Shown here: one piece after another, positions 1 through 9,122 of the stretch
How positions within the stretch are numbered: position 1 is the stretch's first letter
How the letters are laid out: each line of letters begins with the position of its first letter
Assembly (NCBI GenBank): GCA_964456445.1
Contig: CAYWBI010000008.1
Location: 1-55,285, forward strand
Direction: 5' to 3'
Length of the DNA: 55,285 bases
Source of the DNA: CAYWBI01 sp964456445
GTDB taxonomy: Bacteria > Calditrichota > Calditrichia > Calditrichales > J004
Notes under the pieces: model-generated
What the model saw: the letters and a program-made list of their open reading frames with translations, nothing else
Told to the model about the DNA's origin: nothing
Databases searched by the model: none
Made by a program: the position numbers and the translations under genes

Positions 1-405
1 CTTTGCGCAGCTCTTTGAAAATGTTTTTTTGTCCCTATTGCCAACAAGGTGATATATGGTTTAAGTGGAAAAAACCCGTAGCACGGAGTACCGCAGAGAA
101 CCACGAAGCCACACAGAGTAAATATTTTTATAAATAAACCTTGTGTACTTTGTGCCTGCTTTGCGCAGCTCTGTGTAAATGTTTAATTTATCCGTATTGC
201 CAGCCAGGCGGGTATCTTGGTTTAAGTGAAAAAAACCGTAGCACGGAGTTTCACAGAGGACCACAGAGCTACATCGAGAAAATGTTTTTATAAAAAAACA
301 TACCTTGTGTGCTTTGCGCCTGCTTTGTGCAGCTCAGTGAAAATGTTTTTCTTTTGTCCGTATTGCCAACCAGGTTGATATCTGGTTTAAGTGAAAAAAA
401 ACCTG
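1..405. repeat. Tandem array of about 160-bp imperfect palindromic repeats
   Basis: The segment TTGYGCAGCT recurs at about 3, 161 and 324, giving a period of 158-163 bp and at least 2.3 copies; the array continues off the left edge. Each copy holds a G-rich arm built of degenerate 9-10 bp units (CACGGAG, CGCAGAGAA, CACACAGAG) and, about 40 bp later, a complementary arm (CTTTGTGCC, CTTTGCGCAGCTCTGTG), so that one copy can fold into a long imperfect hairpin, for example ACACAGAG near 113 against CTCTGTGT near 169. Short open frames inside the array are by-products. This resembles interspersed 'CTCTGTGG' type repeats common in large FCB and PVC genomes. No gene is seen in 1-594; 406-594 holds only the leader of the next gene. 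Confidence 0.75.
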
Positions 406-594
406 CCACAGAGCGCCCGTTTACAGGCTATTTTTCCGTCTTATGTTACATATGGTTATTTAAGCTTGCATCTAAGAGCACGGTTTATCTAAATTTATCC
501 TTTACAAGAAGGCAAAAGCGATAGATACATTTTCACTCCCCATCCTTTTGAGATCGAACAGCAACAGGCAGGGACGCAGCTTAAAGGAGCAGGC

Positions 595-1053
595 ATGCGC
601 ATCACTGAAATTCTTGAAACAGGGCAAATCATCATCCCCATCAACTCCAATAGCCGGGATGAGGCCATTGAGCAGTTGATAGATACGATGAAGATTTCCA
701 AACAGAAAATTGTGTTTAATGCTGTTTTAGAGCGTGAGGAAATCATGTCCACCGCTATAGGTAAGGGAGTTGCCATACCTCATTGTAAAAATGACGCCTG
801 TCCTGATTTTAAGATTGCTCTTGGTATTGCTGCACATGGCATTGATTTTCATGCACCGGATAACCAAGCCGTACGACTTATTTTTCTGCTGGTTGGCCCG
901 GAAAACAATCCGGGCATGCATATAAAGTATTTGAGCCGCATATCCAAACTCGTCAATAATGAAGATATCCGAAAAGCGCTTATCGAATGTAGCGATGCTG
1001 AAACAGCGCTTAATTTAATCCGGCAATATGAAAACGCCTCCCCCGGCGCTTAA
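595..1053 (+). CDS. ptsN: PTS EIIA-type (nitrogen PTS-like) phosphocarrier protein
   Basis: This 152-residue protein has the size and fold signature of the PTS fructose/nitrogen EIIA domain. The phosphoacceptor histidine is at about residue 63 in AIPH, preceded by the typical TAIGKGVA stretch, and HIKYLSRISKL near 110 matches the family helix. EIIA-Ntr proteins relay phosphate from PEP to regulate metabolism or potassium transport rather than sugar uptake; no EIIB or EIIC is nearby, which fits a regulatory role. The start is set by a clear Shine-Dalgarno AAAGGAG at 583-589, five bases before ATG. The gene ends 12 bp before a Ser/Thr kinase gene and probably shares its transcript. The family is firm; the ptsN name is by similarity only. 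Confidence 0.85.
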   Translation: MRITEILETGQIIIPINSNSRDEAIEQLIDTMKISKQKIVFNAVLEREEIMSTAIGKGVAIPHCKNDACPDFKIALGIAAHGIDFHAPDNQAVRLIFLLVGPENNPGMHIKYLSRISKLVNNEDIRKALIECSDAETALNLIRQYENASPGA

Positions 1054-1065
1054 CCGGTACAGCCC

Positions 1066-2523
1066 ATGAAAATATCTGATTCTGAACGAAATATTGGTAA
1101 TTATAAAATTATCGAAAAGATTGGCGAAGGGGGCATGGCGGTAATCTATCGCGCTTTTCAACCGGCCTTAAAACGCCCGGTTGTTATAAAAAAGCTCAAA
1201 GACCCAAACCGCGAAATTATCGCGCGCTTTAAGAAGGAAGCGCTGGTTAGCGCATCCTTTAACCAGCAAAACGTGGTTTCGATCTATGATTTTCTCTACA
1301 CCAACCGCTCTTATTATCTGGTTATGGAATATGTGGATGGCGAAGACCTGCGCACATTAATTGACCATTTATCACCCATTCCGGTGGACATTACCCTGCT
1401 GATCATACTGGAAATTGCCCGCGGACTGGAATATACACATAACCAAAATATAATTCACCGTGATATTAAGCCAAGCAACATCCTTGTGGGGCATGACGGC
1501 GCCGTAAAGCTTATAGATTTTGGGGTAGCCAAGGGTCGGGAGAGCAGTAAACTGACCCAAACCGGCATGATTGTAGGCACGCCTTCATATATGTCGCCGG
1601 AACAGGCCCATGGTGATCCACTCTCACCACAAAGTGATCTGTATTCATTAGGAATATTATTATATGAATTGCTTACCTCTGTAAAACCATACTTTGGCAC
1701 GAACAACACCGAAATCCTGGCCCGGATCGGACGGGGAAAATATATTGCCCCCGCTGCAATCAATCCACAAATCCCTTTAAGGGTCAGGCGAATTATCCGT
1801 AAACTCCTAAAACGCAATCGCCGCAAGCGGTATAAAACAGCAGGCGCATTGATCCATGATTTGGAACGCAGCATCCCATGGCAGCAACGCAGTCGAAAAA
1901 AAATAGAGCTGGCCCGTTTTTTGGAAAAACTGGAAAATGTTCCTGAAAATGCAACAACGACAGAAGCCGCCAAAATGGCTTTTTTGGAGCACTCATCAAA
2001 CAAGCTTTGGAGCGGGCTCACGGCAATGTTGGTCATTTCTGCAATCATCACAGGCCTGGCTATTGGAAAAACGTTCATCGCCAGGGAAACAGGTTTTATA
2101 AAAGTTGAAAACACCTATCCAAAAGTTGAATTTTTACTTAATGACCATCATGTAACAGGTATTGGCAAGCAAAAAATCCTTGGTCCCTTATTACAAGGGG
2201 CTTACACTTTAAGCGCCTCTGCTCCCCTGGCAAATGCAACATCTTTACATTACGGATATGTAAAAGCCCGGGATACGCTTCAAATTAAAATCACGATGCA
2301 ACCGAACCCGGACAGCACACAAATTAATATTGTTACGCAACCTAAAAAGGCACAGCTTTATATTGATGGCAAGCCGTTTCATGAAACAAGACTATCCACA
2401 AGGCTGAGCGCCGGATGGCATACCATAAAGGCAGAAGCAAACGGCTACCGCCCTTTTATAAAAAAGCACTATTTTCAACCGGCCGAATCCTATACATTGA
2501 ATTTTCAACTGGAACCTCTCTGA
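1066..2523 (+). CDS. Membrane Ser/Thr protein kinase with C-terminal PEGA domain
   Basis: A Hanks-type kinase of 485 residues. Visible kinase elements are the glycine loop GEGGMA (20-25), the ATP lysine (K42 in VVIKK), HRDIKPSN (131-138), DFG (151-153) and a GTPSYMSPEQ activation segment, so it should be active. A basic juxtamembrane stretch follows, then one transmembrane helix at about 314-335. The outer region carries a PEGA-like beta domain (about 415-485, IDGKPF and AGWHTIKAEANGYRPF). This is the usual bacterial receptor-kinase plan with the kinase inside and a sensor or cell-wall binding module outside. It lies 12 bp after the EIIA gene. The phosphorylation substrate is unknown; the EIIA neighbour is a candidate by position only. 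Confidence 0.93.
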   Translation: MKISDSERNIGNYKIIEKIGEGGMAVIYRAFQPALKRPVVIKKLKDPNREIIARFKKEALVSASFNQQNVVSIYDFLYTNRSYYLVMEYVDGEDLRTLIDHLSPIPVDITLLIILEIARGLEYTHNQNIIHRDIKPSNILVGHDGAVKLIDFGVAKGRESSKLTQTGMIVGTPSYMSPEQAHGDPLSPQSDLYSLGILLYELLTSVKPYFGTNNTEILARIGRGKYIAPAAINPQIPLRVRRIIRKLLKRNRRKRYKTAGALIHDLERSIPWQQRSRKKIELARFLEKLENVPENATTTEAAKMAFLEHSSNKLWSGLTAMLVISAIITGLAIGKTFIARETGFIKVENTYPKVEFLLNDHHVTGIGKQKILGPLLQGAYTLSASAPLANATSLHYGYVKARDTLQIKITMQPNPDSTQINIVTQPKKAQLYIDGKPFHETRLSTRLSAGWHTIKAEANGYRPFIKKHYFQPAESYTLNFQLEPL

Positions 2524-2617
2524 TATCACTCTGTCTATATATTACGCTCCATCGCTTGTCATCTACGGTAACCTTTATTAAATTACTTTTTTTACCATCC
2601 TATATGGAGACGTTTTT

Positions 2618-4603
2618 ATGAGCCGTTACTTGCTTAGATCGATCATTATCCTTGTTTTGACAACCGTAGCTTTTTGGGGCTGCTCGCAAAAGGGCATGAG
2701 CACAGCAGATATGCTGAAATTTTCAGGTCGGCAAAACCTTCCGACGCAAAAAGAGTTCCCGGATGATGGCGGTGTTTACCTATTTGAAAAAGTGCAGACA
2801 CAAATTACGTTCAACCCATCATGGCAGGCGATACAAGAGCGGAAATACCATGCCGCGGTTATGTATTTTAACGATAAAGCCGAACCCTGGTTGACGCCAA
2901 CCATTTATCTTAACAAAAAGGATAAACTCAAATCCTTTCATGCCAGAACAATAAAACCCAATGGCGAGGTGATCGAATTAACAAAAGACGACCTGCACAG
3001 TACGCCGGTTAAGGCGGACTATATTGCCTTTTCTGATGACCGTTCCGTAAGTTTTACTTTTCCCGGTGTGGTTCCCGGGGCCGTTGTTGAATATTCCTAC
3101 CGCTTAAAACGGGACCGTTCTTATTTTTATGACCAGACCTGGTATATCCAGAGCAGTTTACCAAAGATATATAGCTATTTTTCAATTGAGTTTCCTGAGC
3201 TTTTTCTAACCAAGAAGCACAGCTGGACATTTCTGCCGGAAAATATCCGTTTAGCGCCTCCCCAAACAAAAAATGGAAATCGCACCACCGGATTAAAAGA
3301 GTTTAAAACTGTAACCTACTTTTGGTCAACCAAGGATGTACCATCTTTTAAACCTGGTCCCCAGGCGCCGCCCTATGATGATATTGCCCAATACCTGCGG
3401 GTGGACTATAAATTTAAAAACTGGAATGCGTTGTCCAAAATTTACTGGAAGAGCATTAAGGATAAATTTGATATAAGCGAGGAAGGCGCCTTAAAAGGCC
3501 TTGCGGAAAAAATCGCAGGGGATGCCCGGACCGATGATGAAAAAATTGCCCGGGTCTATGCTTATCTGCAAAAAAATTTCCGTTATCTCGCCATTGATAT
3601 CGGTAAAAGCGGCTTGATACCCAATACAGCGGAAAATATTGAAAAAAACAAATACGGTGATTGCAAGGACATGACGGTTTTAGGGAATTGTCTGCTTGGA
3701 GAACTTGGCATCAAGGCACGGCCTGCACTGGTCAAAACCCGCGATAGCGGACGCTTGCCAAATGGCATAGTGACCTTTGACTTTAACCACATGATCACCC
3801 TGGCAGAAACATCCACGGGAAAGAGCTATTGGCTGGATGCCACGGGCAGCTCATGTAATCTTGGTGAAATTTATCCCGGGGTTGAAGGGACACGCGCGCT
3901 GGTGCTTAACCCGGATGGAACTTCTGTATTTAAAAAAATCCCTTTCTCTCCCGCGAAGAAAAACAATATGCAACGGAACGTTGAACTATATTTGGACAAA
4001 GACGGCAGGATAAGGGGGACGGTTAACATAAGGCTAACGGGGCATCAAAACCTGATGACGCGCTCTTCCTTGCATAACCAGTCTAAAAAAGAAATGCGCA
4101 CAATCATTCTAAAATATGCCAACAAAAACTGGCCGGACATACAGATTGACAGCTTAAGCTATGACGACCCGCAACAAATTGCCGAAAGTTTCAACATCCA
4201 TTTTAAGCTGCAATTGCCGGATGTCCCCGTTGCCGGCAAGGGGCTTTACATTATAAATCCGGCTGTATTTAAAATCAGCGCCAATCTGGATCGTTTTGTC
4301 GAAAGCGGGCGGGCATATCCCATCTTTTTTAGCGACCGTTTTTCTATAGATGATTATGTTACGCTGCATTATGACCCAAACACGCTTGTTTTACAAGGCC
4401 TGCCCGAGCATATTTACAAACAGTATGCTTTTGGCCGGATCAAATCCGGTGGCCGAAAGACAAGCGATGGCACCATGTCTTTTAAAACGGAGTATCGTAT
4501 CGATAGTCCCTTGATCGGTGTGGCCAACTATGAAGATTTCCGTACTTTGGAAAAATCCGTGGCACGCAGCCAGGATCAGAAGATCGTATTAAAGATTAAA
4601 TAG
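2618..4603 (+). CDS. Lipoprotein with DUF3857 and transglutaminase-like domains
   Basis: The protein has 661 residues and starts with a lipoprotein signal peptide (hydrophobic 8-20, lipobox ending FWGC with Cys22). Residues about 50-240 match the DUF3857 beta domain that commonly precedes a transglutaminase-like domain in FCB bacteria. The transglutaminase triad is intact: Cys349 in YGDCKDM, His391 in FNHM, Asp407 in WLDATG. A C-terminal beta region (about 430-661) follows the DUF3858 pattern. Such proteins sit in the periplasm or on the outer membrane, with protease-like or crosslinking activity not yet defined. TATGGAG lies about ten bases before ATG. It is probably transcribed with the kinase upstream after a 94-bp gap. 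Confidence 0.88.
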   Translation: MSRYLLRSIIILVLTTVAFWGCSQKGMSTADMLKFSGRQNLPTQKEFPDDGGVYLFEKVQTQITFNPSWQAIQERKYHAAVMYFNDKAEPWLTPTIYLNKKDKLKSFHARTIKPNGEVIELTKDDLHSTPVKADYIAFSDDRSVSFTFPGVVPGAVVEYSYRLKRDRSYFYDQTWYIQSSLPKIYSYFSIEFPELFLTKKHSWTFLPENIRLAPPQTKNGNRTTGLKEFKTVTYFWSTKDVPSFKPGPQAPPYDDIAQYLRVDYKFKNWNALSKIYWKSIKDKFDISEEGALKGLAEKIAGDARTDDEKIARVYAYLQKNFRYLAIDIGKSGLIPNTAENIEKNKYGDCKDMTVLGNCLLGELGIKARPALVKTRDSGRLPNGIVTFDFNHMITLAETSTGKSYWLDATGSSCNLGEIYPGVEGTRALVLNPDGTSVFKKIPFSPAKKNNMQRNVELYLDKDGRIRGTVNIRLTGHQNLMTRSSLHNQSKKEMRTIILKYANKNWPDIQIDSLSYDDPQQIAESFNIHFKLQLPDVPVAGKGLYIINPAVFKISANLDRFVESGRAYPIFFSDRFSIDDYVTLHYDPNTLVLQGLPEHIYKQYAFGRIKSGGRKTSDGTMSFKTEYRIDSPLIGVANYEDFRTLEKSVARSQDQKIVLKIK

Positions 4604-4623
4604 GGAGGCAGGAACCCCGCCAG

Positions 4624-4652
4624 GCCCGGATTGGACAGGGATCAATCCGGGC
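4624..4652. terminator. Perfect 10-bp inverted repeat between convergent genes
   Basis: GCCCGGATTG (4624-4633) and CAATCCGGGC (4643-4652) form a 10-bp perfect stem with a 9-base loop. It lies in the 95-bp gap between two genes that end towards each other, where a bidirectional terminator is expected. There is no T-tract on either side, so it is not a textbook intrinsic terminator. Confidence 0.45.
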
Positions 4653-4698
4653 AATCAACAACATAAAAGCAGCGCCCCCTGGAGAAATTGAGAAATCT

Positions 4699-5127
4699 CT
4701 ACTTGGTAGTCTTGCCTTCATATAAATCCGTAAAAACATGATCAACCGGTTCCCACAATTCTATCTTATTGTTCTCTGCGTCTAAAATATGGACAAACTT
4801 TCCATATTCATAACTTTCAATATCATCGAGAATATTAACGCCCCTCTCCTTTAGTTCATCGACCAATAATTCAATATTTTCGACCCGGTAATTGATCATA
4901 AAATCTTTTTTAGAAGGGTCAAAGTAATCCGTTTTCCTGGGGAAAGGACTCCATTGTAAATAGCCTTTTTTATCCGGGGCATCGGATTGCCGGAATTCAA
5001 ACAATGCGCCATATTCATTTGTCTCAAGACCAAGATTCAAACGATACCAGTCCTTCATTTTCTGAACATCATCACATTTAAAAAAAATACCGCCAATGCC
5101 GGTAACCTTCTTTTTATTTCTGTTCAT
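4699..5127 (-). CDS. VOC (glyoxalase/bleomycin resistance) family protein
   Basis: A 142-residue protein with the two beta-alpha-beta-beta-beta modules of the vicinal oxygen chelate superfamily. The first module starts GIGGIFFKCDDVQKMKDWYRLNLGLE; the second ends FVHILDAENNKIELWEP, where the final Glu is the usual metal ligand. There is no N-terminal metal histidine at the expected place (FFKCDD), so the metal site may be incomplete. The substrate cannot be read from sequence; many such proteins are lyases, dioxygenases or drug-binding proteins. It reads away from the ABC exporter genes on the same strand and is separated from them by 132 bp. Confidence 0.85.
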   Translation of the reverse strand: MNRNKKKVTGIGGIFFKCDDVQKMKDWYRLNLGLETNEYGALFEFRQSDAPDKKGYLQWSPFPRKTDYFDPSKKDFMINYRVENIELLVDELKERGVNILDDIESYEYGKFVHILDAENNKIELWEPVDHVFTDLYEGKTTK

Positions 5128-5259
5128 TCGTATCCTTCTGAGTTTAAAATGATGTCACGATTGTATTTATGGAATACACCCACTGTTGATTCATCGATTT
5201 AACCTCGTTTCAGCCGATCGATAGCCGACACAATTCACCCAATTTGCATTGTTCAATCA

Positions 5260-6525
5260 TCAGTTACGTATCCAGCGCATAATTTCCGGTAAATTGGGAC
5301 GTTTGCCCTGCATAAGAATACCAACCCGGTAGATTTTACCAACCAACCAAATCGCACCGATAATCGTTACCACAAGCAATAAGACCGATCCCCAAATTTC
5401 GAGTGCCGGCGGTTGGATCAGGTTAATCCGTGCAAACATAATGATGGGCGAAAAGAAAGGGATCATGGACATAATCATCACCACATCGGAACCGGGATTT
5501 TTTACCAACATACCCAACATGATAATCGGGACAATAAGTAAAAGTGTAATAGGCATGGAGGTCTGCTGGGCTTCCTGCTCCGTGTTTGTTATAACTCCCA
5601 CACCGGCGTATAAAGTAGAAAACAGAAAAAATCCAAGGATATAAAAAATTATAAAATAAACAAATAACATGGGAGAAAGATTTATTGAGTCCATGTGTAT
5701 GGGGAGCATTGAAACACCATAAACGGTGATGGCAATTCCCACAACGGACCAAATAAGGTATTGGGTCAACCCTACTGCGCCCTGGCCAAATATTTTACCG
5801 GCCATCATCTCAAAAGGGTTTACCGAAGAAAGCAAAACTTCTGTAATACGACTGTTCTTTTCCTGAATGATGCTGCGCATGATAGACTGCCCATATAAAA
5901 TCAAGGTCATATAAAGGATCATTACAAAAAAGAACGTCGAAAAGTACTCAACGCCAAAATCACTCTCATTCTCTTCACCCTTATCAGAAATTTTTACCAA
6001 ATCCATCGGTGTCTTCCGGGTAAGCTTAGTAATAAGATTAGGTTCTATCCCGGATTTTATAAGCCGATCATTTACCAGAATCGTATTTACGCTGTTGCGG
6101 ATACGACGGTTTTGTGTAAAATCCCCAACAGTGCGCGAATAGTAACGGATATGTGTACTGTCGTCCAGACCGGCGGGAATATATAAAAAGCCATTGACGG
6201 ATTTATCCTTTATCAGATCTTTCTGAGCTGCAAAAAACGCCTCATCGGCCGGGTTTGGGGTTAAAATATTTACAATATATTTGGGCATCCCGTTTTTAAG
6301 GGAATCTTTTAGTTCCGCCTTTATAGCAGGTGCAACCGTTCCGGTGGCATCATAAACATTCAGCACCACGGGTTCATCGCCTTCCATCATCATCAGCAGG
6401 GAGGGCACAACGCTAAAGCCGATCATTAGTACCGGGATAAGCAAGGTCATGATTATAAAACTTTTTTTAAAAACAGCTTCCTTATATTCCCTTTTGATCA
6501 GGGTGATAATTTTATTCATGTTCAT
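5260..6525 (-). CDS. ABC-2 type transporter permease (NatB-like)
   Basis: A membrane subunit of an ABC exporter. It has one N-terminal helix after INKREYKEAVF-like start residues, a large extracytoplasmic domain of about 170 residues, then five or six helices in the C-terminal half, as in NatB/YhaP proteins. The motif QEKNSRITEVLLSSVNPFEMMAGKI just before the helices is the typical coupling segment. The open frame begins at 6558, but I choose the ATG at 6525 because AGGAGG (6531-6536) lies five bases upstream. This gives 421 residues and a 14-bp overlap with the ATPase gene, so the two are translationally coupled. The substrate may be sodium or a small amphipathic compound, but this is not shown by sequence. 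Confidence 0.9.
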   Translation of the reverse strand: MNMNKIITLIKREYKEAVFKKSFIIMTLLIPVLMIGFSVVPSLLMMMEGDEPVVLNVYDATGTVAPAIKAELKDSLKNGMPKYIVNILTPNPADEAFFAAQKDLIKDKSVNGFLYIPAGLDDSTHIRYYSRTVGDFTQNRRIRNSVNTILVNDRLIKSGIEPNLITKLTRKTPMDLVKISDKGEENESDFGVEYFSTFFFVMILYMTLILYGQSIMRSIIQEKNSRITEVLLSSVNPFEMMAGKIFGQGAVGLTQYLIWSVVGIAITVYGVSMLPIHMDSINLSPMLFVYFIIFYILGFFLFSTLYAGVGVITNTEQEAQQTSMPITLLLIVPIIMLGMLVKNPGSDVVMIMSMIPFFSPIIMFARINLIQPPALEIWGSVLLLVVTIIGAIWLVGKIYRVGILMQGKRPNLPEIMRWIRN

Positions 6526-7420
6526 GACTGCCTCCTGCAAGGGATATGAAAATTTCATTAAGACTGGACCGCATAGAGCTAAAAGACGATATCTCGAGTT
6601 TATTGATTATCTTTCTTAAAAAATCCGCCGGGGCTACATTATCGGCCAGAACCACCTCTGCATAGTTGGAAAAGACATCGGCCTTTTGAACTTCGGGTAA
6701 ATCGGCTAAAAATCCGGCGTTGCCATTATATTCAATATGCACGGACTTTTTGCCATGTGCGGTCAGGATTTCATTCAAATTCCCATCCAGGACCTTTTTC
6801 CCATTGCTTATCATCAGGATTTCATCACATATTTTTTCTGCGCTTTCCATGATGTGGGTAGAAAGCATGATTGCCCGGCCCGCATTGCGCAATTCTATAA
6901 TCGTATTCTTTACCAGGTTGATGTTCACCGGGTCCAAACCGGAGAAGGGTTCATCGAGGATGATTAATTCCGGATCGTGCAACAGTGTACCTATAATCTG
7001 GAGTTTTTGCTGCATGCCCTTGGAAAGTTCATCAACCCTGGAATCGGACCGGTCCTGTAATTCCAACCGTTCCAGCCACTCAAGAGATTTTTTCCGGGCG
7101 ATGTTTTTTTTCAGCCCGTGCAATTCTCCCAAAAAAGTCATCATATCCACAACTTTCATTTTGGGATAGAGACCGCGTTCTTCCGGTAAATAACCGATTT
7201 TATATTTTAAATCATCAGACATGGGTTGTTCAAATAAACTTACCCTGCCGCTATCGGGCATATAGATGTTCATAATCATACGGATCGTTGTCGTTTTCCC
7301 GGCGCCATTGGGACCAATTATGCCATAAACGACCCCCTTAGGCACATGGAACGAAACATCCTTAACGGCGTATGTATCGCCAAATTGTTTCGTCACATTT
7401 TCAACTGATAATATATGCAT
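6512..7420 (-). CDS. ABC transporter ATPase subunit (NatA-like)
   Basis: A 302-residue ATPase with Walker A GPNGAGKTT near residue 37, signature LSKGMQQKLQ, Walker B LIILDEPFSGLDP and switch histidine in STHIMESAE. The C-terminal 80 residues form a DUF4162-type accessory domain seen in NatA and bacitracin-type exporters. AAGAGGAGA precedes the ATG. Its 3' end overlaps the permease start, so both subunits are made from one message. The promoter should lie in the 160-bp divergent gap 7421-7580 shared with the amidase gene. Confidence 0.95.
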   Translation of the reverse strand: MHILSVENVTKQFGDTYAVKDVSFHVPKGVVYGIIGPNGAGKTTTIRMIMNIYMPDSGRVSLFEQPMSDDLKYKIGYLPEERGLYPKMKVVDMMTFLGELHGLKKNIARKKSLEWLERLELQDRSDSRVDELSKGMQQKLQIIGTLLHDPELIILDEPFSGLDPVNINLVKNTIIELRNAGRAIMLSTHIMESAEKICDEILMISNGKKVLDGNLNEILTAHGKKSVHIEYNGNAGFLADLPEVQKADVFSNYAEVVLADNVAPADFLRKIINKLEISSFSSMRSSLNEIFISLAGGSHEHE

Positions 7421-7580
7421 TAGTCTCCTCTTATTTTGACAAATATGCTGGTTGAATAAATCAGGTTAATTACGTAGTTTCATTCATCAAGTTACAAACA
7501 GGTATGTATTTTATTCATATTTTTTTACAGCTATCGATGGATTTTCCACATCATATAGCAGATAAATATATAATGGTTTT

Positions 7581-9122
7581 ATGAAAAGAAGAAATTTTGT
7601 TTCCGGGTTGTTTAGCGCCCTGTCCTTTTTATGGCTAAGGCCCCTTGATGCACTGGGATTTGTCTGGAATAAGGGCAAGCTGACCATACGTAACCAATTA
7701 GGCCAATTTCCGGATTTTTCCATTCCTTTTATGGAACGGGACCAACTGATCTATTTTTCTTTAAACACTTTTGCCACTCAAGGTGGATTTGGCGTGTATG
7801 CCAACGACGCACGTCAGAAAACCGTGTTGTACATTGGGGAAGACAAAGCCACTTTTACCGCGGAAAACAACTTTGTTATCCTCAACGATCATATCTATCA
7901 AATGCTTTATGTGCCGTTGTGGGAACAGGGTGAATTGTGGGTCCCGGTCCGTTTACTTGCTGAACTGTTTACAAAATATACTTCCAGGAATATCAGTTTT
8001 GACCCGGCAACGAAAACCCTTACCCTGGAATCCAAACAGGATATCAATATCACGGGTATAAAAATTGAAACCAAGGCCAACGGCTCTCTGATCATCATCA
8101 ACAGCAATAAGAAGTTCGACCAGAAGGACATCTCATTAAAAATCGCCAATGGCTGGCTTCATGTCGATGTCTTTGGGGGCAAGGTCGATAGTTCCATAAG
8201 TAAATATTTTAAACCAAGCGGGCTCATAAGCGCTTTTCAGGCCATTCCCTTTGAACAAATCGTCTCGCTCTCCTTTAAGCTTAATAAACGCGTGTTGTCA
8301 AGGGAACTTATCAATACACCCGATCAAAACAATATTCTTATAAATCTGCGTACAAACGACAAGGTTGAAACAAACAAAGAAAACCGCTCGGAACTGGAAA
8401 AAGAAAAACAGGAATGGCTGATCGATACAATTGTTATTGACCCCGGCCATGGAGGCAAAGACCCCGGCGCAATCGGTTATCGCAGACTAAAAGAGAAAGA
8501 TGTTGTGCTTGCCGTAGGACTAAAGCTCGGAAAAATATTGCGTAAGAACATGCCGGATACAAAAATAGTTTTCACCCGTGACAGAGATGTTTTCGTCCCC
8601 TTATGGAGGCGCACCCAATATGCCAATGAAAAAAAAGGCAAATTGTTTGTAAGTCTGCATTGCAATAGTAATCCCAGGCGACAGGCCAATGGCTTTGAAA
8701 CGTATTTTCTGAGTGCCGATAAAGATAAGAACCGTCAGGCGCAAAACGTAGTGTTAAAGGAAAATGCTTCTATCAAATTTGAGCGGGCCGAAGACCAACA
8801 GCGTTACAAGGGAATAAATTTTATTCTGGCCACTATGGCGCAAAGCGCCTTTATACGTCAAAGCCAGTACCTGGCCACGGCGGTTCAAAATTCCATTTCC
8901 CGCAAGATGAAACCCATTGGCCTTCATCCGCGTGGTGTTAAACAAGGCCGCTTTTGGGTAATGGTTGGCGCCACGATGCCCAATATCCTGATCGAGATGG
9001 GGTTTATATCAAATAAGACCGAGTCGAACATCCTTAAGAACAAGAGCAATCAGCAAAAAATTGCCCAGGCAATTTATAATGGCATCGAAAAATATAAACA
9101 AGATATAGAAGCATCCATATGA
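7581..9122 (+). CDS. N-acetylmuramoyl-L-alanine amidase (AmiC-like, with stalk and AMIN domains)
   Basis: A 513-residue cell-wall amidase. The N-terminus KRRNFVSG followed by a hydrophobic stretch looks like a twin-arginine signal, as in E. coli AmiA and AmiC. Residues about 100-155 resemble a copper-amine-oxidase-N stalk domain (WVPVRLLAELF). Residues 155-270 look like an AMIN domain, which directs amidases to the septum. The zinc amidase_3 domain fills 278-510, with DPGHGG (His290), SLHCN and LIEMGF supplying ligands and the catalytic glutamate. It cuts the amide bond between MurNAc and the stem peptide during cell separation. Its TGA overlaps the murI ATG in ATGA, a coupled pair of cell-wall genes. 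Confidence 0.93.
   Translation: MKRRNFVSGLFSALSFLWLRPLDALGFVWNKGKLTIRNQLGQFPDFSIPFMERDQLIYFSLNTFATQGGFGVYANDARQKTVLYIGEDKATFTAENNFVILNDHIYQMLYVPLWEQGELWVPVRLLAELFTKYTSRNISFDPATKTLTLESKQDINITGIKIETKANGSLIIINSNKKFDQKDISLKIANGWLHVDVFGGKVDSSISKYFKPSGLISAFQAIPFEQIVSLSFKLNKRVLSRELINTPDQNNILINLRTNDKVETNKENRSELEKEKQEWLIDTIVIDPGHGGKDPGAIGYRRLKEKDVVLAVGLKLGKILRKNMPDTKIVFTRDRDVFVPLWRRTQYANEKKGKLFVSLHCNSNPRRQANGFETYFLSADKDKNRQAQNVVLKENASIKFERAEDQQRYKGINFILATMAQSAFIRQSQYLATAVQNSISRKMKPIGLHPRGVKQGRFWVMVGATMPNILIEMGFISNKTESNILKNKSNQQKIAQAIYNGIEKYKQDIEASI

Noticed and set aside
61..524. Short frames inside the left-end repeats
   Set aside because: They read through repeat units and carry no conserved features.
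1455..2114. 219-codon frame antisense to the Ser/Thr kinase
   Set aside because: It is the mirror of a well-supported kinase gene and has no domain signal of its own.
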